Source: Alcaligenaceae bacterium (GTDB taxonomy: Bacteria > Pseudomonadota > Gammaproteobacteria > Burkholderiales > Burkholderiaceae_B). Taken from it: a stretch of DNA of 24,764 nt. Both the position numbers and the translations under genes were made by a program. The stretch lies in NCBI GenBank assembly GCA_947380655.1, contig CANCRX010000044.1:1-24764 (forward strand), read 5' to 3'. The notes under the pieces are model-generated. The model saw only the letters and a list, made by a program, of their open reading frames with translations, ran no database searches and had not been told where the DNA came from. Within the stretch, counting starts at the first letter, position 1. Every line of letters begins with the position of its first letter. This document shows positions 8,602 to 16,926 of this stretch, piece after piece.

Positions 8602-9792
8602 ATGAAACCTCTCGAGATTCAAGACACAGTTGGCGCCTGGGTTCCTCACGGACACTTTGCATTACCCGCTACAGCAAATGGGACATTGTCTGGACTATCG
8701 TTCGCAGTGAAAGATCTATTTCATATTGCAGGTATTCCCACCGGAGCGGGAAATCCCACCTGGCTGGCTACGCATGACACGCCGACTGTTACGAGTCCTT
8801 TAGTTGAACAACTTCGTGCAGCAGGTGCGAGTGTTGCAGGCAAAGTCATTACGGACGAACTCGCTTATAGTTTAAATGGCGACAATATGCATTACGGCAC
8901 GCCGATTAACGTCAACGCACCTGGACGCGTCACAGGTGGGTCTTCAAGCGGTTCAGCGGCTGCCGTTGCAGCAAAACTCGTTGATTTTGCTTTAGCTACG
9001 GATACGGGCGGATCAACCCGCGTGCCGGCTAGCTATTGCGGGATATGGGGACTCAGAACGACACATGGTCTGCTCTCAGCTGAAAATGTGGTCCCGTTGC
9101 ATACTTCATACGATACGATGAATTGGTTCGCGCACGAGGCCGATACCTTTTTAAAAGTATCCAAAGTCCTGCTCCCTGCTTCAGACTTCAAAGCGCGGCG
9201 CGTACTTAAGCCCAGTGCCGTCTGGGCCCTCGCGAGTGAGGACTTTCAACCCGGACTCAATGACGTCTTAGCAAAAGCGGTCAGCATCGTCGGCGCGCCT
9301 GCCCAAGAGATTTCCTTTACCAGCACAGATGAAACGCTGGAGCAGTGGCGATTGGCTTATGTGGCGCATGGGGCTGCTGAAGCGTGGGCGTTGCACGGCG
9401 ACTGGATTAACGCCAACAACCCTATATTCTCAGCCCCCATTACTGGGCGTTGGGACGCAGCGAAAAAACTCACTGCTCAAGAGGCAAGCACAGCCAAGCT
9501 GAACACTGCACGCATCCGCAAACAGATCCGCGACCTGCTCTCAACCGACGCGATTGTTGTGTTGCCCTCTGCCGCAGGACTCGCACCATTAGTCAACGCC
9601 ACAGGCGCAGACGTTGATGCGATGCGCACGCGCACCATGCACATCACCTGCATTGGCGGAATTAGTGGGGTATGCCAGGTCAGTATTCCCTACAAAAATG
9701 CTGCGGGTCTTCCTGTCGGCATCTCTCTGATGGGGCCTGCGGGAAGCGATCTTGAATTGATTGAAATGGCAATCAACATTTCAAAAATGTAA
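8602..9792 (+). CDS. Amidase signature family enzyme, AMI1-like
   Basis: A 396-residue amidase with the Ser-cisSer-Lys triad: Lys37 in FAVKDLF, Ser114 in GGSSSGSAA and Ser138 in TDTGGSTRVPAS. The order and spacing (K37-S114-S138), plus GNPTW, ELAYSLNGDN and HYGTP, closely resemble plant AMI1 and its bacterial relatives, which hydrolyse indole-3-acetamide and other small amides. AMI1 itself uses K36-S113-S137, by recollection. The length is slightly below AMI1 (about 425). The gene follows the PuuE-like deacetylase and is closed by a strong terminator, so the two probably form one unit. The substrate remains open: auxin-type amide, half-amide of a cyclic imide, or another short amide. Confidence 0.88.
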   Translation: MKPLEIQDTVGAWVPHGHFALPATANGTLSGLSFAVKDLFHIAGIPTGAGNPTWLATHDTPTVTSPLVEQLRAAGASVAGKVITDELAYSLNGDNMHYGTPINVNAPGRVTGGSSSGSAAAVAAKLVDFALATDTGGSTRVPASYCGIWGLRTTHGLLSAENVVPLHTSYDTMNWFAHEADTFLKVSKVLLPASDFKARRVLKPSAVWALASEDFQPGLNDVLAKAVSIVGAPAQEISFTSTDETLEQWRLAYVAHGAAEAWALHGDWINANNPIFSAPITGRWDAAKKLTAQEASTAKLNTARIRKQIRDLLSTDAIVVLPSAAGLAPLVNATGADVDAMRTRTMHITCIGGISGVCQVSIPYKNAAGLPVGISLMGPAGSDLELIEMAINISKM

Positions 9793-9813
9793 GTCTAATC
9801 AAGAAAATTAACA

Positions 9814-9853
9814 AAGGGCGCACCGTTTATTAAAACTGTGCGCCCTTATTTTT
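9814..9853 (+). terminator. Rho-independent terminator after the amidase gene
   Basis: A perfect 10-bp stem, AAGGGCGCAC at 9814-9823 with GTGCGCCCTT at 9838-9847, is followed by ATTTTTG. The opposite side (9801-9813) is A-rich, giving a T-rich tract on the minus strand. The structure may therefore also end transcription of the convergent SDR gene, whose stop lies about 35 nt away. Confidence 0.88.
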
Positions 9854-9887
9854 GACTGGTCGAAAAAATCAATCAGACAATTTCCGT

Positions 9888-10643
9888 TTAACCACGTCCC
9901 AGGAATGGCATATTGGTTGCCATGATTGTCATGAACTGCACGTTCGTCTCCAAGGGGAAACTGACAATTTGCGCAACAGCTTGTGCAACATGATTGACAT
10001 CCATGCGAGGCTCAACGCGCGTAGTACCATCAGGTTGGAGTACACCTTTTGTCATGCGGTCGGTCATTTCCGTCGCAGCATTACCGATATCAATCTGCGT
10101 ACAGGCGATTCCATAACGTCTTGTATCAAGCGCGATAGATTTTGTCAGCCCCGTCACCGCATGTTTAGTCGCTGTATAGCCGATCGAAAATGGACGTGGA
10201 GCGTGCGCAGATATCGAGCCATTATTAATAATACGGCCACCCTGTGGTGTCTGATTTTTCATGATGCGAATCGCACCCTGTGCGCATAAAAACATACCTG
10301 TCAGGTTGATATTGACAATGTCTTTCCATACATCGACAGGCAAATCCTCAATCGGTACTGGAGGGCCACCACGACCAGCATTATTGAACAGCACGTCGAG
10401 ACGACCCCAGCGGCGAGAAACCTCAGCGTACAGGGCATTAACAGAGGCCTCATCGCTGACATCGGTAACGATCGGATGCAAATGATCGCCTAACGCACCA
10501 CCCAAGGTTTTTGTTTCTTCGAGCTTATCCGCACGGCGCCCTGCGAGCGCCACGTGATAACCCGCGGTGGCCAGAGCGAATGAGACGGCACGACCTATAC
10601 CAGAACCCGCGCCCGTGACCACTGCTACTTTTAAATCTGACAT
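9888..10643 (-). CDS. SDR family oxidoreductase, NADP-type motif
   Basis: A classical SDR of 251 residues when started at the ATG at 10643-10641. An upstream in-frame start adding 12 residues is possible, but AGAGGAA (10655-10649) sits at the right distance for the chosen one. It has TGAGSGIG at 10-17, NNAG at 87-90, Ser143, Tyr156 and Lys160 in YTATK. The GRR at 35-37 after the second beta strand suggests NADP. The C-terminus ends NMPFLGRG, with the MTIMATNMPF tail typical of one SDR group of unclear substrate. It follows the rhodanese gene by 36 nt and is probably co-transcribed with it. No specific reaction can be assigned. Confidence 0.87.
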   Translation of the reverse strand: MSDLKVAVVTGAGSGIGRAVSFALATAGYHVALAGRRADKLEETKTLGGALGDHLHPIVTDVSDEASVNALYAEVSRRWGRLDVLFNNAGRGGPPVPIEDLPVDVWKDIVNINLTGMFLCAQGAIRIMKNQTPQGGRIINNGSISAHAPRPFSIGYTATKHAVTGLTKSIALDTRRYGIACTQIDIGNAATEMTDRMTKGVLQPDGTTRVEPRMDVNHVAQAVAQIVSFPLETNVQFMTIMATNMPFLGRG

Positions 10644-10679
10644 GTTTGTTCCTCTTTTTTTATTGGTAGTTTGAATCAA

Positions 10680-11549
10680 TTAACCATTGCGCCCAACGCC
10701 CAGCTCAAGCGGTGCATCAGGCTGAGCACTCCACTCACTCCAGGAGCCGCCATACAACGAGCCACCTGGCAAGCCAGCGATTTGCATGGATAGTAGCAAG
10801 TGGCACGCCGCAATACCAGAGCCGCAACTGGCAATCAGTTGGTCGGGGGTATGCTGACCGAGTAATGTTGAAAACTCTGCACGCAAAGTTGCCGCGTCTT
10901 TAAATGAACCATCCTGATTCAGGTTCATAGGCGTGGGACGGCTTGCAGAGCCTGGAATATGTCCCGCTTTTGGATCAAGTGTTTCATTCTGGCCTTGAAA
11001 CCGATCGAAGGGACGTGCATCCACAATCAGGCGATCTGGCTGTGAGAGTCCCGCACGGACTTGCTGCATGGTCACGGACTTGGACAGGCTCGGCTTGATT
11101 TTGAAATGACCGGGCGATTTTTTCGCTGGTACTTCCGTCGTGAGATTGAATCCTGCTTTCGTCCAGGCATTGAGTCCGCCATCCAGTACCAAGACATTGG
11201 CATGGCCTGCCCAACGGGCCATCCACCACAGTCTGGCTGCATATTGTCCGCCAGTGCTGTCGTAACCAACAATAAGGGTGTTGTCGTTGACACCGAGGTT
11301 TGCCAGGGTTTGGGCAAACGTTTCAACCGTTGGCAATGGATGGCGTCCGTTTGAACCTGATTTCGCTGCGCTGAGAAAACGATCGACACTTAAAAATACC
11401 GCGCCAGGCAGATGCGCCTCTGCATACACGCGTGCACCAAGTGCAGCATCCACCAAATCGTGGCGACAATCGCAAATCAGGACGTTTTCCCGATCACGAG
11501 CGAGTAAATCATGGAGGGCTTGAGCGCTAATCAGAGGCGTTGCTTGCAT
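10680..11549 (-). CDS. sseA: Two-domain sulfurtransferase (3-mercaptopyruvate type)
   Basis: A tandem rhodanese protein of 289 residues. The start at ATG 11549-11547 is chosen because AGGAAA (11559-11554) lies 4 nt upstream; an in-frame upstream Met would add 17 residues. The N-terminal inactive domain carries DLVDAALGARVYAEAHLPGA, a family hallmark, and the C-terminal domain has the catalytic Cys242 in CGSGIAA. CG[S/T]G with Ser/Thr after Gly is the mercaptopyruvate sulfurtransferase signature, in contrast to CRKG of thiosulfate rhodaneses. LWWMARWAGH and DGGLNAW also fit. It would transfer sulfur from 3-mercaptopyruvate to an acceptor. It precedes the SDR in the same direction and is divergent from gmk. 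Confidence 0.88.
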   Translation of the reverse strand: MQATPLISAQALHDLLARDRENVLICDCRHDLVDAALGARVYAEAHLPGAVFLSVDRFLSAAKSGSNGRHPLPTVETFAQTLANLGVNDNTLIVGYDSTGGQYAARLWWMARWAGHANVLVLDGGLNAWTKAGFNLTTEVPAKKSPGHFKIKPSLSKSVTMQQVRAGLSQPDRLIVDARPFDRFQGQNETLDPKAGHIPGSASRPTPMNLNQDGSFKDAATLRAEFSTLLGQHTPDQLIASCGSGIAACHLLLSMQIAGLPGGSLYGGSWSEWSAQPDAPLELGVGRNG

Positions 11550-11656
11550 AGTATTTCCTATCGATGAAGTGGGTCGAGACATGTCAAAACACCTAGCCAA
11601 ATGCTATGCTTCATAGTCTACCAATATTCAATCGTTGACACCCGTCAAGATTTCGC

Positions 11657-12295
11657 ATGCACTCACCTACAGTCCACGCTACCGGCAACGTATTTATGAT
11701 TTCTGCTCCGAGTGGAGCGGGTAAGTCGAGCCTGGTCAATGCCTTATTGGCGCATGATCCCTCTATTTGTCTGTCAGTATCATGCACGACCCGCTCCCCA
11801 CGACCCGGCGAAGTAGACGGTCGCGACTACCGTTTTGTGAGCGTAGCTGAGTTTGAAGCGCTGAAAACTGATCAGCAATTGCTTGAGTGGGCGCAAGTCC
11901 ACGGTAACTATTACGGTACGCCCCGGGATCGTATCGACGAAGCCGTAGGCGCTGGACAAAATGTCATACTCGAAATCGACTGGCAGGGTGCCAGACAGGT
12001 GCGAGAGTTGTTTCCTAAAACAGTCAGCATTTTTATCCTCCCCCCCTCCATCGACGCACTCAGGGAAAGACTACAAAATCGCGGACAGGATCCCGAAGAC
12101 GTAATCGCCCGCCGTGTTCAAGCGGCCAGCACAGAAATTTCGCATGCGCCAGAATTTGAATATGTTATTATTAATCAAGAGTTTAGCGTTGCTTTACAAG
12201 AACTCGAGCAAATTGTACGAACGGCACGATTGCGCTTCACCAGTCAGTCTGCCAGACACCAGGCACTTTTTGCATCTTTCGGCTTAATTGCCTAG
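11657..12295 (+). CDS. gmk: Guanylate kinase
   Basis: Guanylate kinase phosphorylates GMP to GDP with ATP. The 212-residue product has the P-loop SAPSGAGKSSL (residues 16-26), the GMP-binding region SCTTRSPRPGEVDGRDYRF, the segment EWAQVHGNYYGTP, DWQGARQV, and the lid and C-terminal helix regions. It begins the gmk-rpoZ-spoT unit, with 20 nt to rpoZ. The region upstream (11550-11656) separates it from the divergent rhodanese gene. No convincing -35/-10 pair with correct spacing was found there; a TTGACA at 11635-11640 is too close to the ATG to serve it. Confidence 0.96.
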   Translation: MHSPTVHATGNVFMISAPSGAGKSSLVNALLAHDPSICLSVSCTTRSPRPGEVDGRDYRFVSVAEFEALKTDQQLLEWAQVHGNYYGTPRDRIDEAVGAGQNVILEIDWQGARQVRELFPKTVSIFILPPSIDALRERLQNRGQDPEDVIARRVQAASTEISHAPEFEYVIINQEFSVALQELEQIVRTARLRFTSQSARHQALFASFGLIA

Positions 12296-12315
12296 TTTTT
12301 ACATACAGGATCACC

Positions 12316-12519
12316 ATGGCCCGCATTACTGTTGACGATTGCCTCGAGCACATTCCTAACCGCTTTAAAATGACATTGGCTGCCACTTACCGTGCGCGTG
12401 AACTGGCTCAGGGCCATGCTGCACGTGTTGAAACAAAAGACAAACCAACAGTCACCGCCCTGCGCGAAATCGCATCAGGTGTGACGGGCATTGAAATGCT
12501 GCGCAAAGTACCAACCTGA
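12316..12519 (+). CDS. rpoZ: RNA polymerase omega subunit
   Basis: The 67-residue product has the omega pattern MARITVDDCLEHIPNRFKMTLAATYRAREL and then KPTVTALREIA. Omega helps assemble beta-prime and forms part of the ppGpp binding site on RNA polymerase. This fits its place between gmk and spoT, where guanine nucleotide supply and (p)ppGpp turnover are linked. It has an AGGA site 7 nt upstream. The spacing to spoT is 15 nt, so translation coupling or shared transcription is likely. Confidence 0.97.
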   Translation: MARITVDDCLEHIPNRFKMTLAATYRARELAQGHAARVETKDKPTVTALREIASGVTGIEMLRKVPT

Positions 12520-12534
12520 TAAGAGGTATTTGCT

Positions 12535-14823
12535 ATGTCATTCCCGGGTTTGCGGTATGCATCTTCGGGGTGGCGTGCGGCGCTTAAAGTCAGTTCCCGT
12601 CTGACTGGTAAATCTCCAGCAACGGGAACGCTCGGTGCGGTACCGGGTTCTGCAAAACCCGTAGAGACGGAAATTGAACCCCCTATCGCCACGATGGCGC
12701 GACTGCAGGGAGTTCTTGAAACCTACCTCGACACAAAAGACATCAATATCGTGCGTGAAGCCTATCGCTTCTCGGACCAGGCGCATCTCGGCCAGTTTCG
12801 CTCGAGTGGCTCACCTTATATTACCCATCCGATTGCTGTCGCTGAAATTTGTGCCGGCTGGAAACTCGATGCGGATGCAGTGTGCGCGGCTTTGTTACAT
12901 GATGTCATGGAAGATCAGGGCATCAGCAAGCAAGAATTGCTCGAAAAGTTCGGTAATGACGTAGCAGACATGGTCGATGGGCTTTCAAAGCTCGACAGAC
13001 TGGATTTTGTAACAAAAGCTGAGCAGCAGGCAGAAAGCTTTCGGAAAATGTTACTTGCGATGGCACGCGACATTCGCGTCATCCTGATCAAATTAGCCGA
13101 CCGTCTGCACAACATGCGGACACTCGATGCGGTCAGTCCGGAAAAACGTCGCCGCATCGCTCGTGAAACACTAGAAATTTACGCACCCATCTCTCATCGC
13201 CTCGGTCTGAACGCTTTGTACCGAGAGCTACAGGATTTGTGCTTCGAAGCCATCTATCCCAATCGCTACCGAGTACTTGAGAAAGCGATCCTGGCAGCGC
13301 GAGGCAATCGTCGTGAAGTCTTAACGCGTATCGATGAAACGGTCCGTACAGCTTTGCCAGCAGCAGGTTTGGAAGCGTCCGTGATCGGTCGCGAAAAAAC
13401 GCTTTATGGCATCTACAGCAAGATGGTCAAGCAAAAGAAATCATTTACTAATGTGCTTGATATCTATGGCTTTAGAGTGATCGTGCAGACACTTCCTGAA
13501 TGCTACATGGCAATGGGGATTGTGCATCAACTTTACCGACCCGTACCGGGAAAGTTTAAAGACTATATTGCGATCCCAAAGATCAACGGCTATCAGTCTC
13601 TGCACACTACCCTAGTAGGACCCTTTGGTACGCCAATAGAATTTCAGTTCCGTACGCACGACATGCATCAAGTCGCAGAAGAAGGTGTCGCTGCGCACTG
13701 GCTCTACAAAACCGACGATGCGTCGTTACACGAGATTCAAACAAAGACCAGTCAGTCACTGCAGTCCTTGCTCGATATACAAAGTCAGACTGGCGACTCG
13801 GGCGAGTTTCTTGAACACGTTAAAGTCGATTTATTTCCTGATGCGGTCTATGTCTTTACACCAAAAGGAAAAATTGTTTCCCTACCTCGTGGTGCGACAC
13901 CGGTTGATTTTGCATACTCTATCCATACGGATGTTGGTAATCACGCGATAGCCTGTAAAGTCAATGGTGAGAACGTTGACTTGCGCAAAGAACTTTCCAG
14001 CGGTGACACAGTTTCGATCGTGACCTCACCTGATTCGAGACCGAATGCCCAGTGGTTGAATTATGCGCGCACCGGTCGGGCACGCTCAGAAATCCGTCAC
14101 TATCTGCGAACGGTCCAGTATGACGAATCCGTATCCTTCGGCAGCAAACTTCTTGAACAGGCATTAAGAGAATTAAAACTTGAGCTTCCTGAGCAAGACG
14201 ATCCGATCTGGGAAAAACTAGCCCGTTCGAGCGGAGCAAAATCCCGCGAAGAAATTCTTTCAGATATTGGCCTAGGCAAACGTCTGGCCGCTGTCGTTGC
14301 AAGGCGCTTCACTCCTGACCATCCGCTCATTGCTACGACTGCAGCAGCAGATGAAGCAATCATTACCGCAAGAACCGCACAAATTACCATTCATGGTAAC
14401 GAAGGACAGGCGGTTCAACTTGCTCCTTGCTGTGGCCCCTTACCAGGTGATTCAATTATTGCTGGCATCAGAATCGGACACGGTCTGGTCGTACACACCA
14501 ATGATTGTCATGTTGCGTTAAGAGCCAGAGCAAAAGAGCCTGAGCGCTGGGTTGATATTGCCTGGGATGCTGAAACGGCGAAACACTTTTCCGCTCGTAT
14601 CGATATCATGGCGAGTAATGAAAGAGGCGTATTGAGTCGCATCGCCGCCGAAGTCGCTCAGGCTGACTCAAATATTATTCACGTCACGATGACTGATGAT
14701 GCGATGTCAGCGATAGTATTGAATCTGACCGTGCAAGTCGACAGTCGCAAACACCTGGCCCAAGTATTTCGCTCTATCAGACGCGTGCCACAAATACAAA
14801 AAATTGTGCGGGTCAAAGGTTAA
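12535..14823 (+). CDS. spoT: Bifunctional (p)ppGpp synthetase/hydrolase, SpoT type
   Basis: A 762-residue RSH protein with all expected domains. The HD hydrolase has His98, His122-Asp123 and Asp189 in LADRLHN. The synthetase domain has KTLYGIYSKMVKQK, LDIYGFRVI, KDYIAIPKINGYQSLHTT and Glu369 in IEFQFRT. A TGS domain follows from about residue 443 (VYVFTPKGKIVSLPRG), then a conserved-Cys region with APCCGPLPGD, and a C-terminal ACT domain. Retention of both HD and the synthetase acidic residue indicates a dual-function enzyme. About 50 residues precede the region that aligns with the E. coli SpoT start; an alternative start at Met54 would remove them. It closes the gmk-rpoZ operon. Confidence 0.95.
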   Translation: MSFPGLRYASSGWRAALKVSSRLTGKSPATGTLGAVPGSAKPVETEIEPPIATMARLQGVLETYLDTKDINIVREAYRFSDQAHLGQFRSSGSPYITHPIAVAEICAGWKLDADAVCAALLHDVMEDQGISKQELLEKFGNDVADMVDGLSKLDRLDFVTKAEQQAESFRKMLLAMARDIRVILIKLADRLHNMRTLDAVSPEKRRRIARETLEIYAPISHRLGLNALYRELQDLCFEAIYPNRYRVLEKAILAARGNRREVLTRIDETVRTALPAAGLEASVIGREKTLYGIYSKMVKQKKSFTNVLDIYGFRVIVQTLPECYMAMGIVHQLYRPVPGKFKDYIAIPKINGYQSLHTTLVGPFGTPIEFQFRTHDMHQVAEEGVAAHWLYKTDDASLHEIQTKTSQSLQSLLDIQSQTGDSGEFLEHVKVDLFPDAVYVFTPKGKIVSLPRGATPVDFAYSIHTDVGNHAIACKVNGENVDLRKELSSGDTVSIVTSPDSRPNAQWLNYARTGRARSEIRHYLRTVQYDESVSFGSKLLEQALRELKLELPEQDDPIWEKLARSSGAKSREEILSDIGLGKRLAAVVARRFTPDHPLIATTAAADEAIITARTAQITIHGNEGQAVQLAPCCGPLPGDSIIAGIRIGHGLVVHTNDCHVALRARAKEPERWVDIAWDAETAKHFSARIDIMASNERGVLSRIAAEVAQADSNIIHVTMTDDAMSAIVLNLTVQVDSRKHLAQVFRSIRRVPQIQKIVRVKG

Positions 14824-14828
14824 GTTTT

Positions 14829-15875
14829 TTATTTTTTAATACTAATTTTTAAGGCTTTGCCCACCGACTGATTAAAATCAGCCACACACTGTGTTGAACA
14901 GCGACTGGCCCATTTGCTTGTGACCTTTTGGCTGGCTATCTTTTTAATTGTATTGAGGTCAGCGGGTGTTGGCCGAACCAAAATCATTTTTCCACGCGGA
15001 TTAAGTTTGCAAGCTTTCGCTCCAGTCAAACAGTCATAAGCAATCTGCGTCTGACTCGCCGAAAAGTTCCATAACTGGTCGGTCAAGGCATTCACATTTT
15101 GACTCAGAAAAGACTGGACGTTGGGATCCAACTGCTTCCACACACCTTCATTGACGGCATGAACTTCCTGATTCCAGCCAATCGGTAAGGCATAAATGTG
15201 TGTAGTGGCTGTGTACCACTTACCTGTATAAGCAGTCATGGGCCCTGCGACCGCGCAGGCAATTTTTTTCTTTTTTAAGGCCGATAACACTTCATTGAAT
15301 ACAATCGTTGTCGGCTTTGCGCCAAGTGCTTCTATAAGGTCGGACTGTGAGCGGGTCACAGTACGAACCGTTTTACCTTTCAAGTCGCTGAGGCCTCTGA
15401 TTGCAACATTACAAAATAAAACCTGCGGCGCATACGGCGATACGCCAAGCAGCTTGAGTTGTTGATTCGAAGCTAGTGATTGGGCTAATACTGGACTGAA
15501 ACTTTTGACGACTAACTTTGCTGTCGTGCTATCTGTAGCGAGTCCAGCCAGATCAATTCCCTCATAGAGAGGGGTATCAGCGGTGTTATAGGACAATGGA
15601 ACGACTCCAAACTCAATCACACCTTGCTTCATCAAACGAAACAGCTCAGGGCCTTTTAAGCCCATTTCATCAAAAGCCTTAATCTCGGCTGTGACTTGTC
15701 CTGAGGATTTTTCAGGGATTGTTTTGGTCCAGAACGGCAACTCGATATCTTTGTACATGGCGCGGGTACTTAAGCCACCGAGCACTTTAAGTTGCGTAGC
15801 AGGGAGATCTTGCGCTGCAACATAATTCATGCAGCACACTGCAAAGATTGCAGCCATCAGCCTGAGCAGATTCAT
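14829..15875 (-). CDS. TRAP transporter substrate-binding protein, DctP family (orphan)
   Basis: A 348-residue secreted binding protein when started at ATG 15875-15873, which has TCAGGA upstream and leaves a clean signal peptide ending near VAAQ (residue 22). An upstream ATG at 15899 would add 8 residues but has no properly spaced ribosome site. The body shows the DctP pattern: a GLKGPELFRLMKQGVIEFGVVPLS segment, DLKGKTVRTV, and a later IACAVAGPMTAY helix region. Such proteins bind carboxylates or related solutes in the periplasm and pass them to DctQ/DctM permeases. No DctQ or DctM gene is in the window, so it works with a permease elsewhere. Its neighbours are spoT (convergent, 5 nt apart) and an EamA exporter (divergent). 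Confidence 0.75.
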   Translation of the reverse strand: MNLLRLMAAIFAVCCMNYVAAQDLPATQLKVLGGLSTRAMYKDIELPFWTKTIPEKSSGQVTAEIKAFDEMGLKGPELFRLMKQGVIEFGVVPLSYNTADTPLYEGIDLAGLATDSTTAKLVVKSFSPVLAQSLASNQQLKLLGVSPYAPQVLFCNVAIRGLSDLKGKTVRTVTRSQSDLIEALGAKPTTIVFNEVLSALKKKKIACAVAGPMTAYTGKWYTATTHIYALPIGWNQEVHAVNEGVWKQLDPNVQSFLSQNVNALTDQLWNFSASQTQIAYDCLTGAKACKLNPRGKMILVRPTPADLNTIKKIASQKVTSKWASRCSTQCVADFNQSVGKALKISIKK

Positions 15876-15975
15876 CGATCGAAATCCTGAAATATCCATT
15901 CCCCCATTCTACCAATGCGCCGAGCAGACTCAAACAATATTAGAGGGTTATGATCAAACATGAATAAAAAAATGG

Positions 15976-16914
15976 ATGAAATGCATGTCTCGGGTTGATC
16001 AAAAGGTTTCAGCTGCTCAACCTCTCTCCCCTCCAAACAGTCCTCTGGCGGGGATATTACTGTTACTTGCATCGGTATTTGCCTTAGCCACCCTCGATGC
16101 CAGTGGCAAATGGGTGATGGCTGCGGGAGTACCGTTACTGGTTTTTTGCTGGTTCAGGTATCTGGTGCACTTTGTCTTAATCTGTGCGGTTGCTATTCCC
16201 GGACGGGGCCTAACGGTATTTCAAACCAACCATCCAAAAAAGCAAATCATCCGTGCACTCGCGATGTTGTCTGCAACCTTGACCTTTTTCACTACGCTGA
16301 AATATTTGCATCAGGCAGAAGCCACTGCAATTATTTTCATATCACCCTTATTAATGCTGGCAATTGCTCCGTGGTTGCTCAAGGAGCCGCCCAAGCGCTC
16401 ACGCTGGTTTGCTGCAGCCTTTGGGTTACTCGGCGTGATGATTGTCATACGCCCCACAGCAGGTCTTCCCACCGCAGGCGTGATCGCAGGCTTGCTGACA
16501 GCCTGTCTGTTTGCCACACAGCATCTGCTCACTCGCTTAGTCGCCTCAGACCATGCCTATACGACGAGCTTATGGAGCAGTGGTCTTGGCACCTTAGCCT
16601 TGACGCTGGCCCTACCCTGGACCCTCGACGCCGCCCTGCCCATACTCACTGAAATGCATGCAAGCTACTGGCTGCTGATGCTCTCGACGGGCATTACGGG
16701 GGGCACCGGCCATTTACTTCAATCCATGGCCTATCGCAGAGCCCCTGCATCGACGCTGGCTCCCTTCATTTATATGCAAATGATTGCCGCTGTCACAATG
16801 GGCTGGTTGTTTTGGGGGCATTTTCCAGATGGCGTTACCTGGATTGGCATACTGGTGATTTGCAGCAGTGGTGTTCTCAATAGCCTGAACGAGTGGAAAC
16901 AAAATAAATCCTAG
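15976..16914 (+). CDS. EamA/DMT family transporter, about ten TM helices
   Basis: A 312-residue hydrophobic protein with two EamA repeats: the first from about residue 25 (ILLLLASVFALATLDASGKW) to about 160, the second from about 165 to 305. The AEATAIIFISPLLM and MAYRRAPASTLAPFIYMQM segments fall where the drug/metabolite transporter repeats have their conserved helix. Members export amino acids, metabolites or drugs; the solute cannot be deduced. The first Met is at 15976, with alternative in-frame Met at 15985. The upstream sequence lacks a clear ribosome site. It is divergent from the TRAP gene and runs into the 3' end of ybbA with a 12-nt gap. Confidence 0.87.
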   Translation: MKCMSRVDQKVSAAQPLSPPNSPLAGILLLLASVFALATLDASGKWVMAAGVPLLVFCWFRYLVHFVLICAVAIPGRGLTVFQTNHPKKQIIRALAMLSATLTFFTTLKYLHQAEATAIIFISPLLMLAIAPWLLKEPPKRSRWFAAAFGLLGVMIVIRPTAGLPTAGVIAGLLTACLFATQHLLTRLVASDHAYTTSLWSSGLGTLALTLALPWTLDAALPILTEMHASYWLLMLSTGITGGTGHLLQSMAYRRAPASTLAPFIYMQMIAAVTMGWLFWGHFPDGVTWIGILVICSSGVLNSLNEWKQNKS

Positions 16915-16926
16915 TTTCTCAACTGT

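Noticed and set aside
9852..10289. Plus-strand open frame of 145 codons
   Set aside because: It lies antisense within the SDR gene and has no family resemblance; codon pattern follows the opposite-strand gene.
11604..11616. Inverted repeat CTATG-CTT-CATAG in the gap between sseA and gmk
   Set aside because: Arms of 5 bp are easily found by chance, and no promoter with good spacing could be paired with it.
11635..11640. Perfect TTGACA upstream of gmk
   Set aside because: The matching -10 would fall inside gmk, so it cannot drive gmk from its ATG, and no -10 was seen for another gene.
13961..14302. Minus-strand open frame of 113 codons
   Set aside because: It is fully inside spoT, which has clear domain motifs in its own frame.
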